Position numbers and translations under genes: made by a program. The notes beneath the pieces were generated by a model. The model was not told the origin of the DNA and did not search any database. It worked only from the letters and a program-made list of their open reading frames with translations. From Desulfobacter hydrogenophilus (lineage in GTDB: Bacteria; Desulfobacterota; Desulfobacteria; Desulfobacterales; Desulfobacteraceae), in NCBI RefSeq assembly GCF_004319545.1, contig NZ_CP036313.1, forward strand, positions 3,722,501 to 3,786,500: 64,000 bases of DNA, given 5' to 3'. Each line of letters starts with the position of its first letter. The stretch's first letter is position 1. Below are positions 35,421 to 44,783 of this stretch, piece after piece.

Positions 35421-37265
35421 ATGCTGAATATAGAATCCATAACCAAAGGATTCGCAGATCAGGTACTGCTTGACAATACCGGCATGCAGATCAATTCCGG
35501 TGAACGGGTGGGCCTGGTGGGAAGAAACGGCCATGGTAAAACCACGCTTTTAAATATAATAGCAGGCACAGATCACCCCGATGACGGGCGTGTTATTATA
35601 CCCAGCGAATATCGGATCGGTGTGCTTTCCCAGCATATAAAATTCAGCAGACCCACTGTTCTTGAAGAGGCTATGCTTGGCCTGCCGGATCATGAACGTG
35701 ATCATTTCTGGAAAGCTGAAAAAATATTGTCGGGTCTGGGGTTTTCAGAACAGAACATGCAAAAGGATCCCATGCAGTTTTCCGGTGGTTACCAGGTGCG
35801 TTTAAACCTTGCCAAGGTATTGGTATCCGAACCTGATCTGTTAATTCTTGACGAGCCCACCAACTATCTGGACATTACATCTATTCGATGGATTACAGGA
35901 TTTCTTGTTTCCTGGCCAAGGGAGATGCTCCTGGTTACCCATGACCGTGGATTTATGGATAATGTGGTCACCCATATTGTTGGGATTCACCGTCGCAAGA
36001 TGAAAAAGATACAGGGAGATACCGCTAAATATTATATCCAGGTGGCCCAGGACGAAGAGATATATGAAAAAACCCGGGTAAATGAGGAAAAGCGTAAAAA
36101 AGAGATTGAACTGTTCATCTCCCGGTTTCGGGCCAAGGCAAGGCTGGCAAACATGGTACAGTCCAGAATTAAAACCCTGGCCAAGCTCGACTCGAAAGAC
36201 AAACTGGCAGAACTTAAAAATTTGGATTTTTCTTTTAACTATCTGCCTTTTATCGGAAAACAGGTGCTGACTATCGAAGATTTGAGTTTCGGTTACGAAA
36301 AAGAAAATCCTTTGATAAAAGACTTTTCCTTGACCGTATACCCCGGTGACCGTGTGGCCGTAATCGGTAAAAACGGCAAAGGAAAAACCACACTTCTTAA
36401 GTTGATCAGTCAGAATATGGATCCGGATGCAGGATGGGTAAAACCCAATCCAGGTGTAGAAATCGGCTATTTTGAGCAGACCAATATCCAGACCTTAAAT
36501 CCGCAATTCACTGTGGAAGAAGAGATCTTGCATGCCTATCCTGAGACAGACCGGCAGACCGCCAGAAACATTTGCGGTGCTATGATGTTTGAACAGGATG
36601 CAGCTCTAAAAAAGGTGAGTGTGCTGTCCGGTGGAGAAAAAGCCCGGGTCATGCTTGGTAAACTGCTGATTCGACCTTTGAACCTTCTGCTTTTGGATGA
36701 GCCGTCAAACCATCTTGACATTGAGGCCAGTGATGCCTTTGTCGAGGCTTTAAATGCGTTTGAAGGTGCTGTTGTGCTTGTTACCCATAATGAGATGTTT
36801 CTGCATGCCTTGGCAAATCGCCTGGTGATATTTACTTCAAGCGGCATTGACATATTTGAGGGTACCTATCAGGAATTTCTTGAAAAACAGGGATGGGAGG
36901 ATGAAGAACTGATCCCTGTAAAGCGCAAAAAAAGCGCGCAGCTTCCCAAAAAAGAACTGCGCAAGAAAAAATCCGAGATTGTGGCCCAAAGGTCAAAGCA
37001 GTTGACGCCGATAAATAAAAAGATAAACAAACTTGAAAATGAGATAGAGGCAAAGGAAACCAAGATGGCCCGGGTGAACAAAGAATTGCTTGATGCATCC
37101 CAGGACCAGGATGGATTAAAAATTGCCAATTTATCCAAAGAACATGCTAAACTGGAATCTGAGATTGAAACCCTGTTTGACACCTTTGCGGAAATATCTG
37201 AGAGGGCAGACAAGATAAAAAAGAAATTTGACCGGGAATTATCCGGCCTTGAAGGTGGGGATTAA
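35421..37265 (+). CDS. ABC-F family ATPase
   Basis: About 614 residues with two ABC domains and no membrane part, the ABC-F design of ribosome-associated ATPases. First domain: VGRNGHGKTTLL, FSGGYQVRLNLAKVL, LLILDEPTNYLD; second: IGKNGKGKTTLL, LSGGEKARVMLGKLL, LLLLDEPSNHLD. A linker with basic helices (KKEIELFISRFRAKA) corresponds to the P-site tRNA interaction motif, and the C-terminus is a long charged coiled coil (about residues 510-610). Closest in layout to Uup/YheS/YdiF. Start at 35421 behind AGGAGGAATCA. Confidence 0.92.
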   Translation: MLNIESITKGFADQVLLDNTGMQINSGERVGLVGRNGHGKTTLLNIIAGTDHPDDGRVIIPSEYRIGVLSQHIKFSRPTVLEEAMLGLPDHERDHFWKAEKILSGLGFSEQNMQKDPMQFSGGYQVRLNLAKVLVSEPDLLILDEPTNYLDITSIRWITGFLVSWPREMLLVTHDRGFMDNVVTHIVGIHRRKMKKIQGDTAKYYIQVAQDEEIYEKTRVNEEKRKKEIELFISRFRAKARLANMVQSRIKTLAKLDSKDKLAELKNLDFSFNYLPFIGKQVLTIEDLSFGYEKENPLIKDFSLTVYPGDRVAVIGKNGKGKTTLLKLISQNMDPDAGWVKPNPGVEIGYFEQTNIQTLNPQFTVEEEILHAYPETDRQTARNICGAMMFEQDAALKKVSVLSGGEKARVMLGKLLIRPLNLLLLDEPSNHLDIEASDAFVEALNAFEGAVVLVTHNEMFLHALANRLVIFTSSGIDIFEGTYQEFLEKQGWEDEELIPVKRKKSAQLPKKELRKKKSEIVAQRSKQLTPINKKINKLENEIEAKETKMARVNKELLDASQDQDGLKIANLSKEHAKLESEIETLFDTFAEISERADKIKKKFDRELSGLEGGD

Positions 37266-37266
37266 G

Positions 37267-37482
37267 ATGGACAAACAAAAACTTAAATTTTATTATGGTA
37301 TTATTCTGATCGTCGTGGGTATCGCGGTTTTTATAAGGGTGCCCCAGGTGATACCCCAAATTGAGACCATTGAATTTTTTAAAAATAAGATCGGAATTGT
37401 AAAGTTCTGTTCCTATTTTTTAGGTTGTCTTTTGTTACTGGCCGGCGGTATTCGGGTGGTCAGAAATTATAAAAAATCGTAA
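37267..37482 (+). CDS. Small two-helix membrane protein, unknown
   Basis: About 71 residues beginning MDKQKLKFYYGIILIVVGIA, with hydrophobic segments near residues 9-27 and 43-62 and a basic end (RVVRNYKKS). The ATG is 2 bp after the ABC-F stop and the ribosome site GGTGGGGA lies in the end of that gene, so it is co-translated. No family recognised. A complete IS element begins 10 bp after its stop. Confidence 0.72.
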   Translation: MDKQKLKFYYGIILIVVGIAVFIRVPQVIPQIETIEFFKNKIGIVKFCSYFLGCLLLLAGGIRVVRNYKKS

Positions 37483-37483
37483 T

Positions 37484-37491
37484 AGTTTTCA
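37484..37491 (+). repeat. 8-bp target-site duplication, left
   Basis: AGTTTTCA immediately left of the IS; the identical octamer is at 40177-40184 immediately right of it. Confidence 0.88.
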
Positions 37492-37652
37492 CTATGGCAG
37501 CAAATGACGGTTGGAATCTTGAAAAGCCCCATCAATAATGACGTCCTACCTCGAACTTGAAACTGATAAAGTATGTGTTTTCCTTAAAGTTCACTCCAAT
37601 ATGTTCATTTTTAGCCTATCGACCTAAAATTTCAGGGAAAAATAGTTTGAAA

Positions 37653-37721
37653 CCCCTTCCATATCCATGATAAAGTATGCGTAATTCGTTCACAATTACA
37701 CATACTTTATCACGGAGGGGG
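37653..37721 (+). promoter_or_regulatory. Leader inverted repeat that can hide the IS ribosome site
   Basis: GATAAAGTATGCGTAATT (37669-37686) is complementary, with one mismatch, to AATTACACATACTTTATC (37694-37711), and the stem can extend so that CCCCTTCC (37653-37660) pairs with GGAGGGGG (37714-37721), the ribosome site just before the ATG at 37723. A third copy of GATAAAGTATG is at about 37566, so the sequence may also be an operator for the HTH protein. Confidence 0.7.
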
Positions 37722-37722
37722 A

Positions 37723-38364
37723 ATGGATGAATATGACGTTCGGAAAAAGTTTAGGCAAGACAAAATTATGGCAATTGAAAAGCTGGCGCAATTACTCCAA
37801 TGCTCTGCGATAACAGTGAGAAGAAGATTAAAAAAGTGGAAAACATTCACAAGCATAAATCAAAACGGTCGCTACTACACATTGCCCGAAATTCCTGAAT
37901 TTGACGATAATGGATTATGGAAATATCAATTTGCTCTATTTTCCAAGCACGGCAATTTAAAACAAACAATTATTGAATTGGTAAAAAGATCTGAAGCTGG
38001 GCTCAGTGCCGCTGATATTTCGAGCATTATTGAGATCCCTTCAAGTAGTTCCTATTTTTCACAAATCAAGCAATCCGACGAAATCAAACGAGAAAAACAT
38101 CAGGGCCGGTTTGTTTATTTTTCAGCGGCACCCAACAAATATCAACTACAAAAAAGGGGTGCAGAACGACACAAGACCGATGGTTGGCCCACTGATACCC
38201 AGGCAGTTAAAATTTTAGTACACATAATAAAAAACCCAGGTATTGAAGTTGACCGGCTTGCCATTGAATCTGCTCTTCCGGGTGAGCGCTTTGACCCAGT
38301 TGTTGTTAAACAATTTTTGCAATTCCATGACCTTTTAAAAAAAACTTCGGATACAGAGCCATAA
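37723..38364 (+). CDS. IS-encoded HTH DNA-binding protein (OrfA)
   Basis: 213 residues. The N-terminus holds a helix-turn-helix (MAIEKLAQLLQCSAITVRRRLKKW), followed by a second winged-helix-like segment (IIELVKRSEAGLSAADISSIIEIPSSSSYFSQI) and a third (AVKILVHIIKNPGIEVDRLAIESAL). It lies wholly inside the IS, directly behind the RBS-covering hairpin. Probable roles are terminal-repeat binding and repression of the element. At residues about 206-207 (LL-KK) the mRNA has A-AAA-AAA, where a -1 shift would continue into the transposase frame; without it the protein ends TSDTEP. Confidence 0.8.
   Translation: MDEYDVRKKFRQDKIMAIEKLAQLLQCSAITVRRRLKKWKTFTSINQNGRYYTLPEIPEFDDNGLWKYQFALFSKHGNLKQTIIELVKRSEAGLSAADISSIIEIPSSSSYFSQIKQSDEIKREKHQGRFVYFSAAPNKYQLQKRGAERHKTDGWPTDTQAVKILVHIIKNPGIEVDRLAIESALPGERFDPVVVKQFLQFHDLLKKTSDTEP
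38337..38343 (+). promoter_or_regulatory. Probable programmed -1 frameshift site
   Basis: Heptamer A-AAA-AAA in the OrfA frame, within an eight-A run (38337-38344). The transposase frame is -1 relative to OrfA, is open from 38331, and has no ATG or GTG before the TTG at 38475, yet the 44 codons upstream of that TTG read like protein (e.g. CLTGYIDKITEGICPQNLFP). A slip would give a fusion of about 805 residues. I see no strong downstream pseudoknot. Confidence 0.72.
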
Positions 38365-38474
38365 AATGTCTCACAGGGTATATCGACAAAATCACTGAAG
38401 GGATTTGTCCGCAGAATCTATTTCCGGAGGAGCCAACTATTTCCTTTTATCCGCAGGAGGTAGGCCAACGGGAT

Positions 38475-40139
38475 TTGAAAGTGCTCAAAACCAGGAAGAA
38501 AAACGTTGTGACTTTGGATATCGGGGCATTTTGTGCAAAGGAAACAGTTTTGGTCAATCCAATTGATAACACGGTCCATCAAAGTCAACAGCTTCGTTCT
38601 TTGACCCCATATCGGTGCACGTATGGGTATGATGTGTTGGTTTTTGTCGGATATGGACTTTTTGTTCACTGTCTATCAGAACAGCAAATCATTGCACTGC
38701 TGTCAGATAGAAATATAACCATTTCTCAACGAGAGATTGGTTTCCTTGGTAAGAAATTTATTGCTTATCTGGCCATAGCCCATCAGCAGGCACAGCAACG
38801 ATTAAATCAACTGATGTCACACAAAGGCGGCTATATTCTGCATATAGATGGCACTTGCGAAGGCGGCAGTCCTCATCTTTTTACCGGTATGGACGGCATT
38901 GCTCAAATAGTATTGGATAATATCAAATTGCCCTCGGAAAAAGCAGAATCCATCATCCCCTTTTTAGAAAGAATAAAAAAGCAATACGGCAACCCGGTTG
39001 CTCTGGTCCATGATATGGGTAAAGGCATTTTATCGGCAGTAGAGGTTGTGTTCAAAGGTATTCCGGATTTCATCTGCCATTTCCATTTTTTAAGAGATAT
39101 TGGAAAAGATTTATATGAAGCAGAATACGCTAAGATTAGAATCCGTTTAACAAAGCATAAAATCAGAACAGTGCTTCGGGCAAAAGCAAAGGCGCTGGAC
39201 TCTCTCATGGGAAACGATACTCAACTTGGGACAGGGCTATTAGAGTGTATTGCTGAAAATCAGCCGAACACAATACCCGCAGAAAAACTGGCGATTGTGT
39301 CGTCATATGTCATGATCCATTGGGCTCTTGACACAACTGGCCAACTTGAGGGTTATGGTTTCCCATTTGATTGCCCGCACTTTATTTTTTACCAGCGGCT
39401 AAAAGTCCTGTATAAAATGGTGGACACCTCTGGCTACAATCAATTCGATAAACATTTCTTCAATCTTTGGAAGCCTCTCAATAAAATCATCAATGACCAA
39501 CAGTTGAGAAGCGCCGCTAAGCAAATTGAAAAAAAGATGGAAACCTTCAAACAACTCCGAACCGCCTTATCCATAACCGTTTCTGAAAATAAGAAAGGAC
39601 TTAATGATGACGGCGATAATAATACCAATATAAAACGTATTGCTCAGAAAGTGAAAAGATTCAGGGCGCAAATAATGGCAGACCCGAAATTATCTCAAAC
39701 AGACTCATATAAAAAAATGATCAAACAGATCGACACTTACTGGGAGAAACTTTTTGCCGATCCAATTACAATCGAAACATCCAATGGTCAGCAGGTTCAC
39801 ATCCAACCTCAACGCACAAACAATATTTTGGAACGATTTTTCCGGGAACTTAAACGTAGAAACCGGAAAAGAAGTGGAACAATATCATTAAATAAAAGGC
39901 TCAAAACCATGCTCACAGACACGCCGTTAATCAAGAATCTTGATAAAGCAGAATATATGGAAGCCATCCTTGATGGGAATGCTACTTTGGAGGAACGATT
40001 CGAAAAAATTGACTACAACATGGTTCTTGAAAAATTAAACGACGAACAAAAAACGTATGGAAAAATTAGCCCTGAAATGAAAAAAATAATTCAGCGGCCT
40101 GATTTGCCGAAAAAATTGGCATCCTTATTCGCTACTTAA
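38475..40139 (+). CDS. DDE transposase (OrfB part of a frameshift fusion)
   Basis: 554 residues from a TTG at 38475, but the same frame is open from 38331 and is probably entered by frameshift from OrfA. The catalytic triad is visible as YILHIDGTCEGG (first Asp), VALVHDMGKG (second Asp) and NNILERFFRELKRRNRKRSG (Glu). CHFHFLRDIGKDL between the last two resembles the CxxHxxRN segment of mutator/IS256 enzymes. If translated alone, AGGAGG 14 nt before the TTG could serve, a long spacing. No stop or frameshift interrupts it, so the element may be active. Confidence 0.85.
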   Translation: MKVLKTRKKNVVTLDIGAFCAKETVLVNPIDNTVHQSQQLRSLTPYRCTYGYDVLVFVGYGLFVHCLSEQQIIALLSDRNITISQREIGFLGKKFIAYLAIAHQQAQQRLNQLMSHKGGYILHIDGTCEGGSPHLFTGMDGIAQIVLDNIKLPSEKAESIIPFLERIKKQYGNPVALVHDMGKGILSAVEVVFKGIPDFICHFHFLRDIGKDLYEAEYAKIRIRLTKHKIRTVLRAKAKALDSLMGNDTQLGTGLLECIAENQPNTIPAEKLAIVSSYVMIHWALDTTGQLEGYGFPFDCPHFIFYQRLKVLYKMVDTSGYNQFDKHFFNLWKPLNKIINDQQLRSAAKQIEKKMETFKQLRTALSITVSENKKGLNDDGDNNTNIKRIAQKVKRFRAQIMADPKLSQTDSYKKMIKQIDTYWEKLFADPITIETSNGQQVHIQPQRTNNILERFFRELKRRNRKRSGTISLNKRLKTMLTDTPLIKNLDKAEYMEAILDGNATLEERFEKIDYNMVLEKLNDEQKTYGKISPEMKKIIQRPDLPKKLASLFAT

Positions 40140-40176
40140 GAGCAAGATCAATACCAACCGTCATTTGCTATCATAG

Positions 40177-40184
40177 AGTTTTCA
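40177..40184 (+). repeat. 8-bp target-site duplication, right
   Basis: AGTTTTCA, identical to 37484-37491. The following CAGGATATTTT supplies the ribosome site of the PilB-type gene at 40194. Confidence 0.88.
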
Positions 40185-40193
40185 GGATATTTT

Positions 40194-42428
40194 ATGGCAG
40201 GAAGTACTGCTTCAAAATCCGGGTCCAGCCTTAAATCTACCATTAAAGATCAGTCTGGTGCCGGTAAAGTTAAAATCGGTGAAATCCTTTCCAAAGAAGG
40301 ACAGATTACATCCATTATGCTCAACGAGGCCCTCTCGGTCCAGAAAAAGACCAATGAGCGGCTTTCGGGTATTCTGCTCCAGAAAGGCTATATTGATCCA
40401 GACACCATCATCAATGTGCTGGGACGAATATACAACTACAAAGTCGTCGCTTTCTCTGAAATAAAACCGGATCCCCAGGCTCTGAAGCTTCTGCCCTATG
40501 ATGAAGCCAAAATCAATCTGGTTTTTCCCTTGAAACTGGCCGGGGATGATTTACAGGTCTGCATGGCAGAACCCACGGATACGGATGTGGTTGCAGCTCT
40601 TGGAAAGAAAACAGGGAAAAATATCCAGGCCTTTGTTTCCACTGAAAATGATATCATCCAGGCGTATCGAGATTTTTATAAAATTTCCGATGACGCGTAT
40701 AAAAGTTTTCTTCATTTTGATGATGAGGTAGAAGATGATGAACCGGTAACTTCTGTTGAAGATTTTGGTTCCCTGGTTTCCGAGGCGGCCGAGGAGCTTG
40801 AGGTGGCCAGCGCCGATACAAACGTCGGCCCGGATGAGTTCATGGCCTCGGATGCCCCCATCATCAAACTGGTAAACGGCATTTTGACCAAAGCAATCAA
40901 CGACGGCGTGTCAGATATACATATTGAACCCTTTGAAAAATCCTTTCAGGTGCGCTATCGCCTGGACGGCGGCATGTACAAGGCCATGAACCTGCCGCTG
41001 TCAATTAAAAATGCCGTGCTTTCAAGGGTAAAAATTTTGGCTTCCCTGGATATCGCCGAGCGCAGGATTCCCCAGGACGGTCGAATCAAACTTCGGCTGG
41101 GCAAGAAAAAATCCGTGGATTTCCGTGTGTCGACCTTGCCCACCCTGTTTGGCGAGAGCATTGTCATGCGTATTTTGGACCAAAGCGCATTGAGCGTTGA
41201 TTTGACCCGCCTAGGGTTTGAATCCGGCACCTTTGAAATGCTCAAACGCTGTATTTCAAGACCCTATGGCCTGCTTCTGGTTACAGGTCCCACAGGTTCG
41301 GGTAAAACTACGACACTGTATTCCGTTCTCAACCGTCTGAACAAGGATGATATCAAGATCCTGACCGCTGAAGATCCCGTGGAATTCAATTTTAAGGGTA
41401 TTAACCAGGTGCCGGTAAGAGAAGAGGTCGGCATGACCTTTGCTGCAGCCCTGAAAGCCTTTCTTCGACAAGATCCGGATATTATCATGGTGGGCGAGAT
41501 CCGTGATATTGAAACCGCTGAAATTGCCATCAAAGCAGCCATGACAGGACATCTTGTTTTTGCCACCCTGCATACCAACGACTGCCCGTCCACCATTGGG
41601 CGGCTTGTGGATATCGGCATTCCACCCTATATGCTTGCCTCATCCGTTACCATGGTTTTATCCCAGCGTCTTGGGCGCAGGCTGTGTCCGGATTGTAAGC
41701 AGGTGGTTACCGGGCATAATCCGGAAGACCTGGAATTGCACGGTTTTCATAAGAATGACATTCCTGATTTGACCATATACGGTCCTAAAGGATGCTCCCA
41801 CTGCAATGGTACCGGATACAAGGGCCGGGTTGGGCTGTATGAACTCATGGAAGTGACCGATGAGGTTGGCAAAGCCATATCTGCCGAAGTAGCGGAAGAC
41901 CAGCTGCGCAAGGTGGCTATTTCCGAAGGCATGATCACGCTTCGGGATGCAGGCCTTATTAAGGTAAAATCCGGAGAAACATCCCTGGAAGAAGTGTTAA
42001 GAAAAACCGTTCTCTCAAAAGAAGCCTTGCCGGCCTATCTGGTGAATCCCGACATTGAACAATATGAGGACAAGGATGTGATCATCCGAGAAGGAAACAC
42101 GGATATTGACTTTTTCAAGCTTGTTCAAGGCGCTGTCTATGTGGTCAAGGGCGGTAAAATGATAGCGGAAATTACCCAGCCCGGAGAGTATTTCGGCGAA
42201 ATGGCTGCCATAACCGGTACCCCAAGGTCTGCGTCTATTATTTCAAAGGGACGTTCCAAGATCAAACGGTTCCCCGGAGACAAGCTGATTGAAATTATAG
42301 AAAAATATCCTGATGTGGCCAAGCATCTTTTCACCGTCCTGGCCGACCGCCTGAACGAAACAGACCGCAAACTCGTTTCCCTTTACAACCAGATCAAAAA
42401 ACGAAAAATCAACAGCAACGGTTCTTAG
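40194..42428 (+). CDS. PilB/GspE-type ATPase fused to cyclic-nucleotide-binding domain
   Basis: 744 residues. N-terminal MshEN-type domain (about 23-160: KIGEILSKEGQITSIMLNEAL, ERLSGILLQKGYID), a family that can bind c-di-GMP; ATPase core with DGVSDIHIEP, Walker A GPTGSGKTTTLYS (about 365), Walker B DIIMVGEIRD, the tetra-Cys zinc motif CPDCKQ ... CSHCNGTGYKGR; then a C-terminal cNMP-binding domain (about 625-720) with QPGEYFGEMAAITGTPRSASI. Pilus and type II secretion ATPases normally stop before that domain. No other pilus gene is near. The IS ends just upstream, so its native promoter has probably been displaced. Confidence 0.9.
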   Translation: MAGSTASKSGSSLKSTIKDQSGAGKVKIGEILSKEGQITSIMLNEALSVQKKTNERLSGILLQKGYIDPDTIINVLGRIYNYKVVAFSEIKPDPQALKLLPYDEAKINLVFPLKLAGDDLQVCMAEPTDTDVVAALGKKTGKNIQAFVSTENDIIQAYRDFYKISDDAYKSFLHFDDEVEDDEPVTSVEDFGSLVSEAAEELEVASADTNVGPDEFMASDAPIIKLVNGILTKAINDGVSDIHIEPFEKSFQVRYRLDGGMYKAMNLPLSIKNAVLSRVKILASLDIAERRIPQDGRIKLRLGKKKSVDFRVSTLPTLFGESIVMRILDQSALSVDLTRLGFESGTFEMLKRCISRPYGLLLVTGPTGSGKTTTLYSVLNRLNKDDIKILTAEDPVEFNFKGINQVPVREEVGMTFAAALKAFLRQDPDIIMVGEIRDIETAEIAIKAAMTGHLVFATLHTNDCPSTIGRLVDIGIPPYMLASSVTMVLSQRLGRRLCPDCKQVVTGHNPEDLELHGFHKNDIPDLTIYGPKGCSHCNGTGYKGRVGLYELMEVTDEVGKAISAEVAEDQLRKVAISEGMITLRDAGLIKVKSGETSLEEVLRKTVLSKEALPAYLVNPDIEQYEDKDVIIREGNTDIDFFKLVQGAVYVVKGGKMIAEITQPGEYFGEMAAITGTPRSASIISKGRSKIKRFPGDKLIEIIEKYPDVAKHLFTVLADRLNETDRKLVSLYNQIKKRKINSNGS

Positions 42429-43471
<1,043 letters not shown>

Positions 43472-43472
<1 letters not shown>

Positions 43473-43513
43473 CGGCCATGGGCCGATAGGGTCTGTCAAC
43501 ACCGGGTTTCCTA
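43472..43513 (+). repeat. CATGAAAG-family repeat, partial
   Basis: TAACGGCCATGGGCCGATAG then GGTCTGTCAACACCGGG; the CAACCCACAACAAA and CATGAAAG part is missing. It sits between the convergent adenine deaminase and queH genes. Confidence 0.65.
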
Positions 43514-43516
43514 AGA

Positions 43517-44095
43517 TCAACATAAAGAACTTTCCCTGTCCATCCGTACATGGTTAGATTCCTTTTTTTGTTGATAGTACCGGTCTTTTTCGCTGTAAAT
43601 ACAGCCACAATACTGCTGGCGGTACATGCCCAAGGACTTTGAGGCCTCTATTCCCTGTTTCCAGCCTTCACGAAAATCATGATAAATGAATTTAAGGCCA
43701 TATTGTTTTGCTAAGTCCTGGCCGATTTCCGTGATCAGGGCATGGTTCTGGAATTTTGAATATAGCAGGGTGGTGGAAAAGCCGTCAAATTTTCCCTTTT
43801 TGGCAACCAGGGCGCTGGCTTTAAGACGTGCGTGGTAGCAGTACCTGCACCTGTTTTTTTCCCTGAACGTTACGGCACGTAAAAATGCTTCAAGCTCATA
43901 ACCCTTTTGCCAGATCATTTTTAAATTCACCTGATCCGCATAATCACGCAATGTTTCCTCGCGCTTCATACATTCGGTGAAAGGATGAATATTATGCCGG
44001 TAAAAATACCCCATAACCTCCATGCCCATGTTTCTTAAAACCTCAAGGGGATAGATGGTACACGGGGCACAGCAGCTATGTAGAAGAACTCTCAC
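43517..44095 (-). CDS. queH: Epoxyqueuosine reductase QueH
   Basis: Cobalamin-independent enzyme (DUF208) reducing epoxyqueuosine to queuosine in tRNA. About 192 residues with the cysteine pairs LLHSCCAPCTIYP at the N-terminus, NRCRYCYHAR in the middle and YRQQYCGCIYSE near the C-terminus, which bind a 4Fe-4S cluster and nearby metal. It is the last of a queH-yggS-maf run; its start overlaps the yggS stop by one base. Confidence 0.92.
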   Translation of the reverse strand: MRVLLHSCCAPCTIYPLEVLRNMGMEVMGYFYRHNIHPFTECMKREETLRDYADQVNLKMIWQKGYELEAFLRAVTFREKNRCRYCYHARLKASALVAKKGKFDGFSTTLLYSKFQNHALITEIGQDLAKQYGLKFIYHDFREGWKQGIEASKSLGMYRQQYCGCIYSEKDRYYQQKKESNHVRMDRESSLC

Positions 44096-44781
44096 TATCT
44101 TGCTCCGAAGATGGCTGTACCCACGCGCACTAACGTCGCGCCTTCTTCAACGGCCACGGTAAAATCATTGCTCATGCCCATGGATAAATGGGTCATGGTC
44201 GTATGGGGAAGATTGAGCGTTTCAACATCGTTACTGATTTGTTTAAGTTTTTTAAAATAAATTCTTGCATCTTCAGGGTCATCGAAAAAAGGAGGCATGC
44301 ACATAAGTCCTGAAACGTGCAGGTTGTCAAATTGGCAGACCTGTTTTGCAACACCCACAATTTCGTTTTTTTTTGCACCGGATTTGGTCGCTTCCTGTGC
44401 TATATTTACCTGGAGTAGAATTTTTTGGGTTTTTCCGATTTTTTTGGCCTGGCGGTTGATTTCCTTGGCCAGCTTAACCGTATCCACGGTATGAATCAGG
44501 TCAAAATATTTTACCGCGAATTTGGCTTTGTTGGATTGAAGATGCCCTATAAAATGCCAGATCGCTGATTTTCTGCCAAGGAGATCAATCTTTTCCATTG
44601 CTTCCTGGATATAATTTTCCCCAAAATCCCTGTGACCTGCATCCATGGCCTCCTGGACCATTTCAGGCGGTTTTCTTTTGCTCACTGCAATAAGGGTCAC
44701 TTTGGATGCATCCCGTCCGCTTCTTTGCGCGGCAGCACATATGTCATCATTAATTTTTTTTATATTGGATTGAATCTGCAT
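44095..44781 (-). CDS. PLP homeostasis protein, YggS family
   Basis: Fold-type III PLP-binding protein without known enzymatic activity, involved in vitamin B6 and amino-acid balance. The PLP lysine is in LIAVSKRKPPEMV (about residue 30); HRDFGENYIQEAM, WHFIGHLQSNKAK, LSMGMSNDFTVAVEEGATLVRVGTAIFG are the family blocks. About 228 residues, a normal length. Between maf and queH on the minus strand. Confidence 0.93.
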   Translation of the reverse strand: MQIQSNIKKINDDICAAAQRSGRDASKVTLIAVSKRKPPEMVQEAMDAGHRDFGENYIQEAMEKIDLLGRKSAIWHFIGHLQSNKAKFAVKYFDLIHTVDTVKLAKEINRQAKKIGKTQKILLQVNIAQEATKSGAKKNEIVGVAKQVCQFDNLHVSGLMCMPPFFDDPEDARIYFKKLKQISNDVETLNLPHTTMTHLSMGMSNDFTVAVEEGATLVRVGTAIFGAR

Positions 44782-44783
44782 TA

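Larger units (their letters stand above)
37492..40176 (+). mobile_element. Complete two-gene insertion sequence with DDE transposase
   Basis: 2685-bp element bounded by 23-bp terminal inverted repeats with two mismatches: the left end begins CTATGGCAGCAAATGACGG and the right end, read inward on the other strand, begins CTATGATAGCAAATGACGG. It is flanked by a perfect 8-bp direct repeat AGTTTTCA. Inside are a HTH protein (37723-38364) and a DDE transposase frame (to 40139) joined by a likely -1 frameshift at 38337. The 8-bp duplication and the CHFHFLRD motif between the second Asp and Glu recall IS256/mutator-type elements, but I cannot assign an ISfinder family. It inserted between the ABC-F/small membrane gene pair and the PilB-type gene, 9 bp before the start of the latter. 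Confidence 0.92.

Noticed and set aside
37492..37700. Common origin of the IS ends with the family 1 or family 2 palindromes
   Set aside because: IS ends CTATGGCAGC and TTTCGCTTG share nothing with TTAGGACCGCAG or TTAGGAAYG, so neither IS in the window explains the palindromes.
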